Assembly (NCBI RefSeq): GCF_030369635.1
Contig: NZ_CP128474.1
Span: 1,798,001-1,862,000 of the forward strand
DNA from: Microbacterium arborescens
GTDB taxonomy: Bacteria > Actinomycetota > Actinomycetes > Actinomycetales > Microbacteriaceae
Length of the DNA stretch: 64,000 bases
Direction: 5' to 3'
In this document: piece after piece, positions 1 through 9,931 of the stretch
Layout of the letters: every line of letters starts with the position of its first letter
Position numbering within the stretch: the stretch's first letter is position 1
Made by a program: the position numbers and the translations under genes
The notes under the pieces: generated by a model
What the model saw: the letters and a program-made list of their open reading frames with translations, nothing else
Databases searched by the model: none
What the model was told of the DNA's origin: nothing

Positions 1-1027
1 TCAGCAGTCTCAGTGCCTCCATCGCCTCGGTGTCGGTGGCGGGGATGTACGACGCACGACCGATCGACGCGAGCCACGCGTGCTCGGGCCCGACACCCGG
101 ATAGTCCAGTCCCGCCGAGATCGAGTGCGACTCGACGGTCTGGCCGTCCTCGTCCTGCAGCACGAAGGTCTTCGCGCCGTGGAGGACGCCCGGGCGGCCC
201 CGCCCGATGGACGCGGCGTGGCGCTCCGTGTCGACTCCTTCGCCCGCGGCCTCGACGCCGTAGAGCGCGACGCCCTCATCGTCGAGGAACGCGTCGAACA
301 TGCCGATCGCGTTGGATCCGCCACCGACGCATGCCACGACGGCATCCGGGAGCCGTCCGGTCTCGGCGAGCAGCTGCTCGCGAGCCTCTTCCGAGATGAT
401 CTTCTGGAAGTCGCGCACCATGGCGGGGAACGGATGCGGCCCGGCTGCGGTACCGAAGATGTAGTTGGTCGTCTCGACCGAGGCCACCCAGTCGCGGTAG
501 GCCTCGTTGATCGCGTCCTTGAGCGTGCGCGACCCGGTCGTCACCGGCACGACCTCGGCGCCGAGCAGGCGCATGCGTGCGACGTTGAGGGCTTGACGCT
601 CGGTGTCGACCTCGCCCATGTAGATCGTGCAGTCGAAGCCGAACAATGCCGCGGCCGTCGCCGTGGCCACGCCGTGCTGGCCGGCTCCGGTCTCGGCGAT
701 CACCCGGGTCTTGCCCAGGCGTTTGGTCAGCATGGCCTGACCGATCACGTTGTTGATCTTGTGCGAGCCCGTGTGGTTGAGGTCCTCACGCTTGAGGAAG
801 ACGCGCGCGCCGCCGGCGTGCTCGGCGAAGCGCGGCACCTCGGTCAGCGCCGACGGCCTCCCCGCGTAGGTCGCGAGCGTGCGCGTCAGCTCGGCCGCGA
901 ACTCGGGGTCGGCCATCGCCGACTCGTAGACCGCGGTCAGCTCGTCGATCGCGGCGATCAGCGATTCGGGCATGAACCGCCCGCCGAACTCGCCGAAGAA
1001 GGGACCGTGCTGTTCTCGCAGGCTCAC
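1..1027 (-). CDS. trpB: Tryptophan synthase beta chain, 3' end cut by window
   Basis: Condenses indole with L-serine to make tryptophan, using PLP, in the TrpA2B2 complex. The visible 342 residues begin [16 protein letters not shown] and carry the PLP-lysine block [10 protein letters not shown] (near 751-781) and the phosphate-binding loop CVGGGSNA (near 306-330). The family is about 400 residues, so roughly 60 C-terminal residues lie beyond the left edge. The GTG start (1025-1027) overlaps the trpC stop as GTGA, so translation is probably coupled. trpA is expected next, outside the window. Confidence 0.96.
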   Translation of the reverse strand, partial: MSLREQHGPFFGEFGGRFMPESLIAAIDELTAVYESAMADPEFAAELTRTLATYAGRPSALTEVPRFAEHAGGARVFLKREDLNHTGSHKINNVIGQAMLTKRLGKTRVIAETGAGQHGVATATAAALFGFDCTIYMGEVDTERQALNVARMRLLGAEVVPVTTGSRTLKDAINEAYRDWVASVETTNYIFGTAAGPHPFPAMVRDFQKIISEEAREQLLAETGRLPDAVVACVGGGSNAIGMFDAFLDDEGVALYGVEAAGEGVDTERHAASIGRGRPGVLHGAKTFVLQDEDGQTVESHSISAGLDYPGVGPEHAWLASIGRASYIPATDTEAMEALRLL

Positions 1028-1800
1028 GCGCCGGCCTCCAGGAATGCGTGCAGGGTGGTAACGGGATCGTTCGTCACGAGCGCCTCGCCGATCAGGACGG
1101 CGTCGGCGCCCGCTCGACGGTAGTGGGCCACGTCGTGCGGTGTGAGCACGGCGGACTCGGCGATCTTGACAGCATCCGCGGGCAGATGCTCCACCAATCG
1201 GCCGAACAGGTCGCGGTCGAGCTCGAAGGTCGAGAGGTTGCGGGCGTTGACACCGACCAGCCGCGCTCCGATGTCGGCGGCGCGGTGCACCTCGTCGAGC
1301 GAGTGGGTCTCGACCAGGGGCGTCATTCCGAGCTCGAGCACCAGCTCGTGCAGCTCGGCCAACAGCGGCTGCTCGAGCGCGGCGACGATCAGGAGCACCA
1401 GGTCTGCGCCGGCCGCACGGGCCTCGAACACCTGGTACGGGTTGGCGATGAAGTCCTTGCGCAGCACGGGGATCGACACCTCGGCGCGAACCGCCTCGAG
1501 GTCGGCCAGGCTGCCCTTGAATCGCCGCCCCTCGGTCAGCACGGAGATGACGGAAGCGCCGCCCTCCTCATACCGAGCCGCCTGAAGAGCGGGATCGGGG
1601 ATCGCGGCGAGATCGCCGCGAGACGGGCTCGCACGCTTGACCTCGGCGATGATTCTGACCCGCTCGGCCGGGGCGAGCGCCGCAAGGGCGTCGCGTGCCG
1701 GGCTCTGAGCGAGCGCGTCGCGCTCGACGACGGCGAGGGGCCGCTCGGCCGCACGGGCCTCGGCATCCTCGACGGCGCCGGCCGTGAGACCGGCCAGCAC
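1024..1800 (-). CDS. trpC: Indole-3-glycerol-phosphate synthase
   Basis: Converts 1-(2-carboxyphenylamino)-1-deoxyribulose 5-phosphate to indole-3-glycerol phosphate. The 258-residue product is a single TIM barrel of normal length. It shows the family landmarks [42 protein letters not shown] and [10 protein letters not shown]. The GTG start lies one base after the stop of the small membrane gene upstream and the stop overlaps the trpB start, so the three genes are probably translated together. It is monofunctional; no TrpF domain is fused. Confidence 0.96.
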   Translation of the reverse strand: MLAGLTAGAVEDAEARAAERPLAVVERDALAQSPARDALAALAPAERVRIIAEVKRASPSRGDLAAIPDPALQAARYEEGGASVISVLTEGRRFKGSLADLEAVRAEVSIPVLRKDFIANPYQVFEARAAGADLVLLIVAALEQPLLAELHELVLELGMTPLVETHSLDEVHRAADIGARLVGVNARNLSTFELDRDLFGRLVEHLPADAVKIAESAVLTPHDVAHYRRAGADAVLIGEALVTNDPVTTLHAFLEAGA

Positions 1801-1801
1801 G

Positions 1802-2029
1802 TCAGTGCGCTTTCGGGGTGTACTTGTCGCCGTACGCGCCGTACCCGGCCTTCGCCATGGCCCAGCCGACGATGAGCCCGACCACGAGCAGACCGGCGGA
1901 CGCCCAGACGAGCACCGGCATGTCGAGCCAGAAGAACAGGGTGCCCAGCGCGAACGCCAGGAGCATGATCACCACAGCGGTCCACGCCGCCGGGGAGTGT
2001 CCGTGGCCGGGGTCGCCGATGTTGCTCAT
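1802..2029 (-). CDS. Small HGxxPAAW-type membrane protein (DUF6704-like)
   Basis: A 75-residue protein with an N-terminal HGHSPAAW motif and two hydrophobic helices (about residues 15-37 and 40-60), then a short polar tail. Such small proteins recur beside trp genes in actinobacteria; their function is not known to me. A strong Shine-Dalgarno, GAAGGAGAACA, precedes the ATG, and a possible -10 box (TAGACT, minus strand, 2064-2069) lies upstream. This gene and trpCB may therefore also have their own promoter. The family name is recalled from the motif and not checked. Confidence 0.8.
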   Translation of the reverse strand: MSNIGDPGHGHSPAAWTAVVIMLLAFALGTLFFWLDMPVLVWASAGLLVVGLIVGWAMAKAGYGAYGDKYTPKAH

Positions 2030-2063
2030 TGTTCTCCTTCGCGGGATTTCTCGGGCTGAGGTC

Positions 2064-2069
2064 AGTCTA
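2064..2069 (-). promoter_or_regulatory. Possible -10 element in front of the small protein-trpCB genes
   Basis: On the minus strand this reads TAGACT, a good fit to TANNNT, and lies 34 bases before the ATG at 2029, which has its own Shine-Dalgarno. No convincing -35 box is visible. It overlaps the end region of the preceding gene's 3' side, so it would be an internal operon promoter. Confidence 0.35.
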
Positions 2070-2076
2070 CCGGGGC

Positions 2077-2682
2077 TCAAGCGGTCGGATCGGACCCGCG
2101 GCTGAGGTCGTCCCACGAATCGATCGGATCGTGGGAATCGTGCGGACGCGAACCACCGGGGCGGCGGACCTCGGCGGCCGCATCGGTGCGGTAACGGCGC
2201 GCGGTGCTGCGCCACGAGCGAGCCGTCACGAGGGTCAGCACCCCGCCCGCGCACACCGCGGCGGCGCCGACCGCCGTGATCCACGGCCACGCGGTGACCG
2301 TTATCGTCGAGACCAGCGTGCCCACCGCTTCGACGCCCGCGAGTCCGGTCGCGTCGGCGACGACGCCGACCACGGCCTCGGGCGGCGCCGTCAGGGCGAT
2401 ACGGAGCGATTCGGCGAGGAGCGCGGCGCCGATCAGCACCCCGACGACGCCGAAGACGTAGCGCAGCACCGTGCCCACGATCGAGAGCGCGAGCCCGAGG
2501 GCGAGCGCTGCCAGGCCCAGTGGAGTGACCAGCGGGAGCGCCTCGGTGCCCGGCACCGGGAGGACCGCTTGAGCGCCGTCACGCAACGTCGCCTCCAGCC
2601 ACGGCTGCGTCGCTCCGATGACCGCGAGGCCGCCGCCGACAACAGCGGCGAGAACCGCGAACGTCCGGGAGCGCCGAGTCAT
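2077..2682 (-). CDS. Trp-biosynthesis-associated membrane protein
   Basis: A 201-residue integral membrane protein with about four hydrophobic segments (near residues 8-30, 50-70, 72-95 and 125-150) and a polar C-terminal tail rich in Asp, Arg and Ser. It matches in size, topology and position the actinobacterial family found in trp operons between trpE/hisI and trpC. Its biochemical role is unknown; transport of a pathway compound is only a guess. The ATG at 2680-2682 overlaps the hisI stop (ATGA). Confidence 0.8.
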   Translation of the reverse strand: MTRRSRTFAVLAAVVGGGLAVIGATQPWLEATLRDGAQAVLPVPGTEALPLVTPLGLAALALGLALSIVGTVLRYVFGVVGVLIGAALLAESLRIALTAPPEAVVGVVADATGLAGVEAVGTLVSTITVTAWPWITAVGAAAVCAGGVLTLVTARSWRSTARRYRTDAAAEVRRPGGSRPHDSHDPIDSWDDLSRGSDPTA

Positions 2683-3035
2683 GAGACCGCCACGACGGGG
2701 TCGAGGTCGTCCGTGTCGAAGCATGTGCGCGTGCCGGTGTGGCAGGCCGCGCCCACCTGCTCGACCAGCAGGAGGACGGCGTCACCGTCGCAATCGAGCC
2801 GTGCCCCGCGGACGAGCTGGATGTGGCCGGACGTGTCGCCCTTGCGCCAGTACTCCCGGCGCGAGCGCGACCAGTACGTCACACGGCCGCTGGTGAGCGT
2901 GCGGCGCAGCGCCTCCGCATCCATCCAGGCCAGCATGAGCACCTCGCGCGTGTCGTGCTGCTGGACGATCGCAGCGACGAGGCCGTTCGCGTCGAACGAC
3001 ACGCGCTCGATGCGGCTTTCGATACTCTCGGTCAT
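2679..3035 (-). CDS. hisI: Phosphoribosyl-AMP cyclohydrolase
   Basis: Opens the adenine ring of phosphoribosyl-AMP, the third step of histidine synthesis. The 118-residue protein is a stand-alone HisI; HisE is encoded separately at 4681. It has the metal-binding [13 protein letters not shown] stretch and the cysteines of [12 protein letters not shown], as well as [17 protein letters not shown], a family signature. The ATG overlaps the hisF stop (ATGA), and the downstream membrane-protein start overlaps its own stop. Confidence 0.96.
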   Translation of the reverse strand: MTESIESRIERVSFDANGLVAAIVQQHDTREVLMLAWMDAEALRRTLTSGRVTYWSRSRREYWRKGDTSGHIQLVRGARLDCDGDAVLLLVEQVGAACHTGTRTCFDTDDLDPVVAVS

Positions 3036-3796
3036 GGCCGCACCTCGATCCCCTGCGCCGTGAGAGCGTCCTTCACGTCGCCGATCGTGAGCTGGCCCGA
3101 ATGGAACACGGATGCGGCGAGCACGGCATCCGCGCCCGCCTCGATCGCGGGGGCGAAGTGCTCGGTCGCGCCGGCGCCGCCCGAGGCGATGACAGGCACG
3201 GACGAGGCCTCACGCATCAGCTCGATGAGCTCGAGATCGAATCCGTCCTTCGTGCCGTCGGCATCGATCGAGTTCACGAGCAGCTCGCCCGCGCCACGTT
3301 CGATCGCTTCGCGCGCCCAGGCGAGCGCGTCGATCGATGTCGCCGTGCGCCCGCCGTGCGTCGTCACGACGAAGCCCGATGCGGTGCCCGGTGCGCGCTT
3401 CACATCGAGGGAGAGCACGAGCACCTGAGCCCCGAAACGGTCGGCGATCTCGCCGATGAGCTCGGGGCGCGCGATCGCCGCCGAATTGACGCCGACCTTG
3501 TCGGCCCCCACCGACAGCAGGCGCGCGACGTCGTCGACCGATCGAACGCCGCCGCCGACGGTGAGGGGGATGAAGACCTGCTCTGCGGTGCGACGCACGA
3601 CGTCGTAGGTCGTGGCCCGACCGTCGACGGTCGCGGTGACGTCGAGGAACGTCAGCTCGTCGGCGCCCTGCTCGAAGTACAGCCGGGCGAGCTCGACCGG
3701 ATCGCCCATGTCTCGCAGGTTCTCGAAGTTCACACCCTTGACCACGCGTCCCGCAGCGACGTCGAGGCACGGGATGACGCGGCGTGCCAGCGTCAT
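3032..3796 (-). CDS. hisF: Imidazole glycerol phosphate synthase, cyclase subunit
   Basis: With HisH it turns PRFAR and glutamine-derived ammonia into imidazole glycerol phosphate and AICAR. The 254-residue TIM barrel starts [18 protein letters not shown], with the catalytic Asp in CLDV and the second catalytic Asp in the [12 protein letters not shown] region. The phosphate-binding GGV and SGGAG segments are present. I chose the ATG at 3794-3796 because it gives the canonical N-terminus and follows the hisG stop by one base. hisH is not in the window. Confidence 0.96.
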   Translation of the reverse strand: MTLARRVIPCLDVAAGRVVKGVNFENLRDMGDPVELARLYFEQGADELTFLDVTATVDGRATTYDVVRRTAEQVFIPLTVGGGVRSVDDVARLLSVGADKVGVNSAAIARPELIGEIADRFGAQVLVLSLDVKRAPGTASGFVVTTHGGRTATSIDALAWAREAIERGAGELLVNSIDADGTKDGFDLELIELMREASSVPVIASGGAGATEHFAPAIEAGADAVLAASVFHSGQLTIGDVKDALTAQGIEVRP

Positions 3797-3797
3797 G

Positions 3798-4640
3798 TCA
3801 GAGCCTCGCGTTGTGGATCGCGGTGACGAGGATCGCACGCGCACCGATGGCGTAGAGGTCATCCATCGTCGTGTTCACGCTCGCGCGCGGCACCATCACC
3901 CGGACGGCCACCCACTCGGGGTCGCGCAACGGCGAGATCGTGGGCGACTCGATGCCGCCCGCGACGGCGACGGCCTCGTCGACCAGGGCGGCCGGGAGGT
4001 CGTAGTCCACCATCACGTAGCGTCGCGCCACCAGGACGCCACGCAGACGCCGCAGCAGGCGCTCCGTGCCGTCGGCGTCGTGCGGACCGGCGATGAGGAC
4101 CGCCTCGGACCGCAGGATCTCGGGCCCGAAGACCTCGAGCCCCGCCTGGCGGAGGGTCGTGCCCGTCTCCACCACATCGGCGACGGCGTCGGCGACGCCC
4201 AGACGGACCGCGGACTCCACCGCGCCGTCGAGGGGCACGAGATCGACGGCGATGCCGCGCTCGTCGAGGAACGCGTCGACGAGCCCGGGGTACGAGGTGG
4301 CGATGCGCTTACCCGCGAGCTCGGTGACGTCGGAGAACGTGCCGGTGGGCGCGGCGAAGCGGAAGGTCGAGCCGGCGAAGCCGAGCCGCTCGATCTCGCG
4401 CGCGCCGGGCATGCGGGCGTCCAGCAGGAGGTCGCGACCGGTGATGCCGACGTCGAGCGCGCCCGAGCCGACATAGGTGGCGATGTCCTTGGGACGCAGG
4501 TAGAAGAACTCGACCTCGTTGACGGGGTCGATGACGTGCAGGTCTTTCGAGTCGCGACGACCGGTGTAGCCGGCTTCGGCCAGCATTTCGGCGGCGGTCT
4601 CGGCGAGCGATCCCTTGTTGGGAACGGCGATGCGCAGCAT
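3798..4640 (-). CDS. hisG: ATP phosphoribosyltransferase, long form
   Basis: Catalyses the first and feedback-controlled step of histidine synthesis, joining ATP and PRPP. At 280 residues this is the long form with a C-terminal ACT-like histidine-binding domain (about residues 205-280), so it should not need HisZ. The PRPP loop is seen as [18 protein letters not shown]. It follows hisE by 40 bases and precedes hisF by one base. No strong Shine-Dalgarno stands before the ATG, only an A/G-rich AGAAAGA. Confidence 0.95.
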   Translation of the reverse strand: MLRIAVPNKGSLAETAAEMLAEAGYTGRRDSKDLHVIDPVNEVEFFYLRPKDIATYVGSGALDVGITGRDLLLDARMPGAREIERLGFAGSTFRFAAPTGTFSDVTELAGKRIATSYPGLVDAFLDERGIAVDLVPLDGAVESAVRLGVADAVADVVETGTTLRQAGLEVFGPEILRSEAVLIAGPHDADGTERLLRRLRGVLVARRYVMVDYDLPAALVDEAVAVAGGIESPTISPLRDPEWVAVRVMVPRASVNTTMDDLYAIGARAILVTAIHNARL

Positions 4641-4680
4641 GGGGGTCTTTCTGTCTCGGAGCGGGAGGGCGGGGCGTCGC

Positions 4681-4944
4681 TCAGAGATGTCGGTAGACGT
4701 CTTCGGGGCTCAGACCTTTGCTGATCATGAGCACCTGCAGGTGATACAGCAGCTGCGAGATCTCCTCGGCAGTCTCGACGTCGGACTGATACTCCGCCGC
4801 CATCCAGACCTCAGCGGCCTCCTCGACGATCTTCTTGCCGATGGCGTGCACACCGCGGTCGAGCTGCGCGACCGTGCCCGAACCCTCGGGCCGGATCTCG
4901 GCGATAGAGGTGAGCTCTGCGAACAGGGCGTCGAACGTCTTCAC
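4681..4944 (-). CDS. hisE: Phosphoribosyl-ATP pyrophosphatase
   Basis: Hydrolyses phosphoribosyl-ATP to phosphoribosyl-AMP, step two of histidine synthesis. The 87-residue all-alpha MazG-like protein shows the metal-binding [13 protein letters not shown] and [12 protein letters not shown] helices. The GTG start (4942-4944) has no Shine-Dalgarno but lies exactly six bases after a TACCCT box, so it is probably read from a leaderless mRNA. It would be the first gene of a hisEGFI-trp transcript. Confidence 0.94.
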   Translation of the reverse strand: MKTFDALFAELTSIAEIRPEGSGTVAQLDRGVHAIGKKIVEEAAEVWMAAEYQSDVETAEEISQLLYHLQVLMISKGLSPEDVYRHL

Positions 4945-4950
4945 CTAGCC

Positions 4951-4956
4951 AGGGTA
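4951..4956 (-). promoter_or_regulatory. -10 element of a leaderless hisE promoter
   Basis: Minus-strand TACCCT followed by six bases and then the hisE GTG. Transcription starting about seven bases after the box would begin at the start codon. The same TACCCT-N6-start layout is found at 36860. No clear -35 hexamer is visible. Confidence 0.6.
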
Positions 4957-4996
4957 CCGGCCCGTGACGGCGACTCCGACCGCGGCGACGGATGGA

Positions 4997-5674
4997 TCAG
5001 TGTCGATGCGCGCGCTGCGCCCGGTCGCGCAGGCTCGCGATGGCGGCATCCGGATCGGCCGCGCCGAACACCGCGGATCCGGCCACGAACGTGTCTGCCC
5101 CGGCCTCGGCGGCCTGCGCGATCGTCGACTCCGAGATGCCGCCGTCGACCTGCAGCCAGACGGAGGAGCCGCGACGACGCGCCTCGTCGGCGAGACGGCG
5201 GAGCTTGGGCATCTGGTCGGCCATGAAGCTCTGGCCACCGAAACCCGGCTCGACGGTCATGACGAGGACCTGATCGAACTCGTCGAGGACCTCGAAGAGC
5301 CCCTCGACGGGCGTGGCGGGCTTGACGGCGACACCGGCGCGCGACCCGATCGCCCGCAGGCGTCGCGCCAGGGCGACGGGGTCGGTCGCCGCCTCGAGGT
5401 GGAAGGTCACACTCGCGGCCCCCAGCTCGGCATAGCCGGGCGCCCAGCGGTCGACGTCGGAGATCATCAGGTGCACGTCGAGGGGAACGGGACTCGTCGC
5501 CTGGATCCGCTCGACCATCTGCGGGCCGAAGGTCAGATTCGGAACGAAGTGGTTGTCCATGACATCCACGTGCACGAAGTCCGCCGAGCGGATGCGGCCG
5601 AGCTCCGCCTCCATGTTCACGAAGTCGGCGGCCAGGATACTGGGGTTGATGCGCAGGGCGTCGGCGTCGCTCAC
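4997..5674 (-). CDS. rpe: Ribulose-phosphate 3-epimerase
   Basis: Interconverts ribulose 5-phosphate and xylulose 5-phosphate in the pentose phosphate pathway. The 225-residue barrel shows INPSILAADF, HVDVMDNHFVPNLTFGP with metal-binding His/Asp, DVHLMI, VMTVEPGFGGQSF and VDGGI. I chose the GTG at 5672-5674 because it gives the usual N-terminus; the frame stays open further upstream without homology. It lies 17 bases after the rsmB stop, in the same run. Confidence 0.95.
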   Translation of the reverse strand: MSDADALRINPSILAADFVNMEAELGRIRSADFVHVDVMDNHFVPNLTFGPQMVERIQATSPVPLDVHLMISDVDRWAPGYAELGAASVTFHLEAATDPVALARRLRAIGSRAGVAVKPATPVEGLFEVLDEFDQVLVMTVEPGFGGQSFMADQMPKLRRLADEARRRGSSVWLQVDGGISESTIAQAAEAGADTFVAGSAVFGAADPDAAIASLRDRAQRAHRH

Positions 5675-5691
5675 GCCCCCATTATCGCCGG

Positions 5692-7044
5692 TCACGGCTT
5701 CTGCAGGAGTGTGATCGACATCGCATCGGTCCCGTGGCGATGCGGCCACAGCTGCGCGCGCCCCGACCCGTCCTGCGGCTCGGGCAGGTCGATGTCGCGG
5801 CGGCTGACCGACCGGAGGACCTCCCGGGCGTCGAGCTCGCGGAGGTCCGAGTGAGACGCGCGCACGTCGGCGACGACGACCGAGGTCTCGGCGAGGTGAG
5901 GCGAGCACGTCACATAGGCGACGATCCCGCCCGGGGCGAGTGAGGCGACGGCCGCGCCGAGCAGTTCGCGCTGCAGAGCGCTGAGGTCGGGCACATCGGA
6001 CGGGCTCTTGCGCCAGCGGGCCTCGGGACGGCGGCGAAGCGCGCCGAGCCCCGTGCAGGGCGCGTCGACGAGGATGCGGTCATACCGACCCCGTCCCGCT
6101 CGTTCGCGGCCGTCGTCCTCCGACACCGGAACCTCGAGCGGCACCCCGGCGACGGAGGAGCGCACGAGCCGTGCGCGCGCCGGTGAGATCTCGTTGGCCT
6201 CGAGGGCGGCCCCGCCCGCGAGCGCCTCCGCAGCCAGGACGGCCGTCTTGCCGCCCGGCGCTGCGCACAGGTCCAACCAGCGCTCACCCGCGCGGACGGG
6301 ACGCGCACGTGTCAATGCCAGCGCGGCGAGCTGCGATCCCTCGTCCTGGACACGGATGCGGCCCTCCGCGCCACGCACCAGCGGCTCGGGGTCGCCGCCG
6401 TCGAGTCGGAATCCGAGCGGTGAGTAGGGGGTCCGAGCGCGATCGGCGGGGATGTCGGCCAGGCCCGGGAGCGCGGTCATCGTGACGCTCGGCGAGACGT
6501 TGTCGGCCGCCAGCAGGTCTTCGAGCTCGTCCGCGCGCCCCTCTGCCGCGAGCGCCCGACGGAACGCCCGGATGACCCATACGGGATGGGAGTAGCGCAG
6601 GCCGAGCCGCTCGTCATCCGAGCGCGCGCCGGCATCGACCCGCTGCAGCCAATCCCCCGGGTTGTCCCGGGCGATGCGCCGGAGCACCGCGTTGGCGAAG
6701 CCGGCGGCGTTGGACGCGCCCGCGCGCCGCACGAGCTCGACGCTCTCGTTCACCGCCGCGTGCGAGGCCACCCGCGTCGACAGGAGCTGGTGGACACCGA
6801 GGCGCAGCGCGTCGCGCACCGGTGGATCGATCGTGTCGATCGCGCGTCCCGACGCCTGTTCGATGATCGCGTCGTACGTACCCTGACGGCGCAGCGTGCC
6901 GTATGTCAGTTCGGTGGCCAGTCCCGCATCCGCTGGTGTGAGACCCGCACGGCGGAGTTCCTGCGGAAGCAGCAGATTGGCGTACGCATCCGAGTCGGCG
7001 ACCGCTCGGAGGACGTCGAAGGCGAGGCGGCGTGCCGGATTCAC
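5692..7044 (-). CDS. rsmB: 16S rRNA m5C967 methyltransferase (RsmB/Sun family)
   Basis: Methylates C967 of 16S rRNA with SAM. The 450-residue product has an N-terminal NusB-like RNA-binding domain (about 1-140) and a C-terminal Rossmann methyltransferase domain. Visible motifs are the SAM loop LDLCAAPGGKTA, the DAPCTGLG cysteine motif and the catalytic TCSPH cysteine. The GTG start (7042-7044) overlaps the fmt stop as GTGA. The fmt-rsmB-rpe order is conserved in actinobacteria. Confidence 0.94.
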   Translation of the reverse strand: MNPARRLAFDVLRAVADSDAYANLLLPQELRRAGLTPADAGLATELTYGTLRRQGTYDAIIEQASGRAIDTIDPPVRDALRLGVHQLLSTRVASHAAVNESVELVRRAGASNAAGFANAVLRRIARDNPGDWLQRVDAGARSDDERLGLRYSHPVWVIRAFRRALAAEGRADELEDLLAADNVSPSVTMTALPGLADIPADRARTPYSPLGFRLDGGDPEPLVRGAEGRIRVQDEGSQLAALALTRARPVRAGERWLDLCAAPGGKTAVLAAEALAGGAALEANEISPARARLVRSSVAGVPLEVPVSEDDGRERAGRGRYDRILVDAPCTGLGALRRRPEARWRKSPSDVPDLSALQRELLGAAVASLAPGGIVAYVTCSPHLAETSVVVADVRASHSDLRELDAREVLRSVSRRDIDLPEPQDGSGRAQLWPHRHGTDAMSITLLQKP

Positions 7045-7958
7045 GAGCCCGCCTCGATGCTCTCGGCGCGCTGCCCCCGCCACCAGTCCGGCGCCGGCAT
7101 CGCGCCGCGACCGGCGGGCTGCACGGTGAGGAGCGCGACTGTGCCGTCGGCGGTTCCCACGAGGACCTCCTTGCCGACGAGACGGATCTCGCGGGGAGCG
7201 AGGGCTGCCTCCGTCCCCCGGCGGGCCGCGAGCACCTTAAGCCGCTGCCCGGCCACCGTGGTGTGCGCGCCGGGCTCGGGGGTCGTCCCCCGGAAGCGGT
7301 CGAGCACGGTCTCAGCGGGGAGCTCGAAGTCGAGGACTCCGTCTGCGAGGGTCAGCTTGGGCGCGAACGTCGGCTCACCTGTCTGCGGCAGGGCTCGGGC
7401 CGTGCCGTCGGCGATCCCGTCGACGACGTCCGACAGGGTGTCCGCGCCAAGGCCGGCGAGCTCCGAGAGCAGGTCGCCGGCGGTCGCGCCGCGGCCGACC
7501 GCGTGGCGGCTCTGCGCGAAGACGTCACCCGCGTCGAGCTCGGGAACGAGCTGGAACACGCTCACCCCGCTCACCCGATCACCCGCGATGAGCGCGTGCT
7601 GCACCGGTGCGGCGCCCCGCCAGTCGGGCAGCAACGAGAAGTGGAGGTTGATCCAGCCATGCCGCGGCGTGGACAGCAGCGGCTCGCGCACCAGTCCCCC
7701 GTAGGCGACGATCACGCCGAGGTCGGCTCCCCACGAGGTGATCGTCTGCGTCGCGTCGGAATCGAGGCGGTCGGTCTTCAGGACCGGGAGCCCCAGCTCG
7801 GCGGCGAGGGCCGCCACCGGCGATGGCGTGAGCACCCGCTTGCGGCCGAGCGGCGCGTCGCGCCGCGTGACGACCCCGACGATCTCGTGCGGCGAAGCGG
7901 CGAGTCGCCGGAGCGATGGCAGGGCGGGTTCCGGTGTGCCGGCGAAGACGATGCGCAT
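7041..7958 (-). CDS. fmt: Methionyl-tRNA formyltransferase
   Basis: Formylates initiator Met-tRNA using 10-formyl-tetrahydrofolate. The 305-residue protein starts MRIVFAGTPEPALPSLRRL. It carries the catalytic HFSLLPDWRGAAPVQHAL block (Asn in INLHFS, His and the later Asp in DAGDV) and a C-terminal OB-like tRNA-binding domain (about 205-305). The ATG is eight bases after the priA stop. Size and motifs are normal for the family. Confidence 0.96.
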   Translation of the reverse strand: MRIVFAGTPEPALPSLRRLAASPHEIVGVVTRRDAPLGRKRVLTPSPVAALAAELGLPVLKTDRLDSDATQTITSWGADLGVIVAYGGLVREPLLSTPRHGWINLHFSLLPDWRGAAPVQHALIAGDRVSGVSVFQLVPELDAGDVFAQSRHAVGRGATAGDLLSELAGLGADTLSDVVDGIADGTARALPQTGEPTFAPKLTLADGVLDFELPAETVLDRFRGTTPEPGAHTTVAGQRLKVLAARRGTEAALAPREIRLVGKEVLVGTADGTVALLTVQPAGRGAMPAPDWWRGQRAESIEAGS

Positions 7959-7966
7959 GGCGCTCC

Positions 7967-9931
7967 TCACAGATCGAGATCGGGCACGTCGAGACGTACT
8001 CTGAGTGTATTGCGCGGTCCTGGCGGCGCCCCGCGCCGTCGCCGTCCGCGCAGCGCTGCCGCGACGACCGACGCCCGGAGGGACTCGGCCACCGGGCGCC
8101 CGAGCGCATACTCGAAACGCACGAGCGCACGGACGGCGTCGTCGCGGGGTACGGGACCGAGGATCGATGTGTCGGTCAAGGCGGGAACGTCCGCGCGGAG
8201 CTGCATGATCGCCTCCGAAACCGCGGCTGGCGTTCCCTCGACGGCCGCCACGCGGACCGTCGGCGGCATCTGGAGCGGCGCGCGCTCCGCGAGCTCCGCC
8301 CGGGCGTAGGCCGGCTGCGTCCAGGTGGCGAGTGCGCGGGCTGCCGGGCCGGCGACACCCACGAGATGCACGGGGGCGCCCGGCGCGGCCAGAGCCGCCG
8401 CATCCGACCACCAGCGCAGGCACGCCTCGGCGATCCGGAGCTGCTCGGTCATCAGCATCCGATCACCGTCGAGCAGGATCACACCGCGGTATCCGCCGAC
8501 TGCGAAGGGTTCGGCGCCGCGTGTCGCGATCACGAGCGCCGGCTTCGCGTCGACGTGGGTGACCTGATGGTCGCCGTCGGACACGATGACGCGGGTGTTC
8601 GGGAAAGCGCGACCGAGCTCGTCGGCCGTGCGCTCGCTGCCAGAGGAAGCCATGCGCAGGCGCTGCGACGAGCACGACGCACATGCCCAGGCCGGCGCTG
8701 CACGCCCGCACCAGGCGCACTCGGGCACGGCTCCCGGGCGGCGGGCGCGCAGCGGCCCCGCGCAATGCGCACAGCGTGCCGGCGTGCGGCAGTCGGCGCA
8801 CACGAGGACGGGAGCGTACCCCGGGCGAGCGACCTGGACCAGGACCGGACCGTGCACCAGCGCCTCCCGCGCCGCGGCGAAGGCCGCCGACGGCACCCGC
8901 GTTCCCCGCGACTCCCCCTCGCGGGTGGCCGAGAGCACCACCCGCGGACTCTCGCGGCGCCGCGCCGGGATGTCGCGCACCCAGCCGAGAGCGACGAGCC
9001 GCTCGACGTCGGTCGTTCGCGTCAGCCCCGCGAAGACCAGGGCGCACGCCTGCAGCTCCTGACGCACCAGCGCGGCGTCGCGCGCGTGCACCCCTGGGCT
9101 CAGCGGCTCCGCGAGCAGCGGATCGCCGTCGTCCCACAGGAGGACCGCACCGACATCGTGCGCCGGCGCGTACACGCTCGATCGGTTGCCCACCACGATG
9201 CAGGGCACCGGGGCCAACAGGCGCAGGTATCCGGCATAGCGTTCCGGTCCCGAACGCCGCGCGTCGTCGCGGATGACGGCCGCATCGTCCACCCGGCGGG
9301 CGAGGACGGCCAGCACGTGGGCCTCGTCGCGGTGATCGGGGACCACGACGATCGCGCTCCTCCCCCGTGCGAGCGTGAGGACCGCCAGCGCAGCGAGCAG
9401 CTCCGCCCATGCGGGCACGTCGTCCGCCGGACGCGGCGGCGCGTCGACGGCCACACGCTCGCCGTCGGCGACCGCGCCCTCGAGCTCGGGGTAGGCGGCG
9501 GCGGTCTCCCTCGCCCACGCGAGGGCGTCGTCGCGCACGACGGGGGTCTCGGGGGCGCCCGATGCCGCCCACGCCTTCTCCGCCCGCACCATGCGCTTCG
9601 GAATGACCAGCCGCAGGACATCGCTCGCCGATCCCGCCGCCCGGTCGGCGACCCGACGCGCATGCGCGTAGAGCCGTTCCGGGAGCACCTCGACGGGCGA
9701 CACGACGTCTTCGAGCTCGGACAGGGGGCGATCGCCGTCGGTCTCGTCACCGAGTTCCACGAGGTAGCCCTCGACGGTGCGCCCGACCGTGCGGAGCGGC
9801 ACTTTCACCCGCACACCGGGCAGCGCAGCCTCGCGGAGGGTGTCGGGGACGAGGTAGTCGAACAGACGGTCGAGCTGGGGCAGAGGCGAGTCGATGAGAA
9901 CCCGAGCGACCCGCCGCGGCGCGTCGCTCAC
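7967..9931 (-). CDS. priA: Replication restart protein PriA, helicase-inactive actinobacterial type
   Basis: Recognises abandoned forks and recruits the primosome. The 654-residue product keeps the N-terminal 3'-DNA-binding domain and the zinc cysteines ([13 protein letters not shown] then [16 protein letters not shown]). It has no Walker A GKT, and the usual DEEH box is replaced by [10 protein letters not shown]. It should therefore bind DNA but not unwind it, as is known for actinobacterial PriA. The GTG start overlaps the metK stop (GTGA). Confidence 0.92.
   Translation of the reverse strand: MSDAPRRVARVLIDSPLPQLDRLFDYLVPDTLREAALPGVRVKVPLRTVGRTVEGYLVELGDETDGDRPLSELEDVVSPVEVLPERLYAHARRVADRAAGSASDVLRLVIPKRMVRAEKAWAASGAPETPVVRDDALAWARETAAAYPELEGAVADGERVAVDAPPRPADDVPAWAELLAALAVLTLARGRSAIVVVPDHRDEAHVLAVLARRVDDAAVIRDDARRSGPERYAGYLRLLAPVPCIVVGNRSSVYAPAHDVGAVLLWDDGDPLLAEPLSPGVHARDAALVRQELQACALVFAGLTRTTDVERLVALGWVRDIPARRRESPRVVLSATREGESRGTRVPSAAFAAAREALVHGPVLVQVARPGYAPVLVCADCRTPARCAHCAGPLRARRPGAVPECAWCGRAAPAWACASCSSQRLRMASSGSERTADELGRAFPNTRVIVSDGDHQVTHVDAKPALVIATRGAEPFAVGGYRGVILLDGDRMLMTEQLRIAEACLRWWSDAAALAAPGAPVHLVGVAGPAARALATWTQPAYARAELAERAPLQMPPTVRVAAVEGTPAAVSEAIMQLRADVPALTDTSILGPVPRDDAVRALVRFEYALGRPVAESLRASVVAAALRGRRRRGAPPGPRNTLRVRLDVPDLDL

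Noticed and set aside
80..1123. Long open frame on the plus strand over trpB
   Set aside because: It is antisense to the clear trpB reading and shows the Arg/Gly/His-rich composition of shadow frames in GC-rich DNA.
1801..2076. Trp leader peptide or attenuator before trpC
   Set aside because: No short frame with tandem Trp codons and no alternative hairpins; only a possible -10 box is visible.
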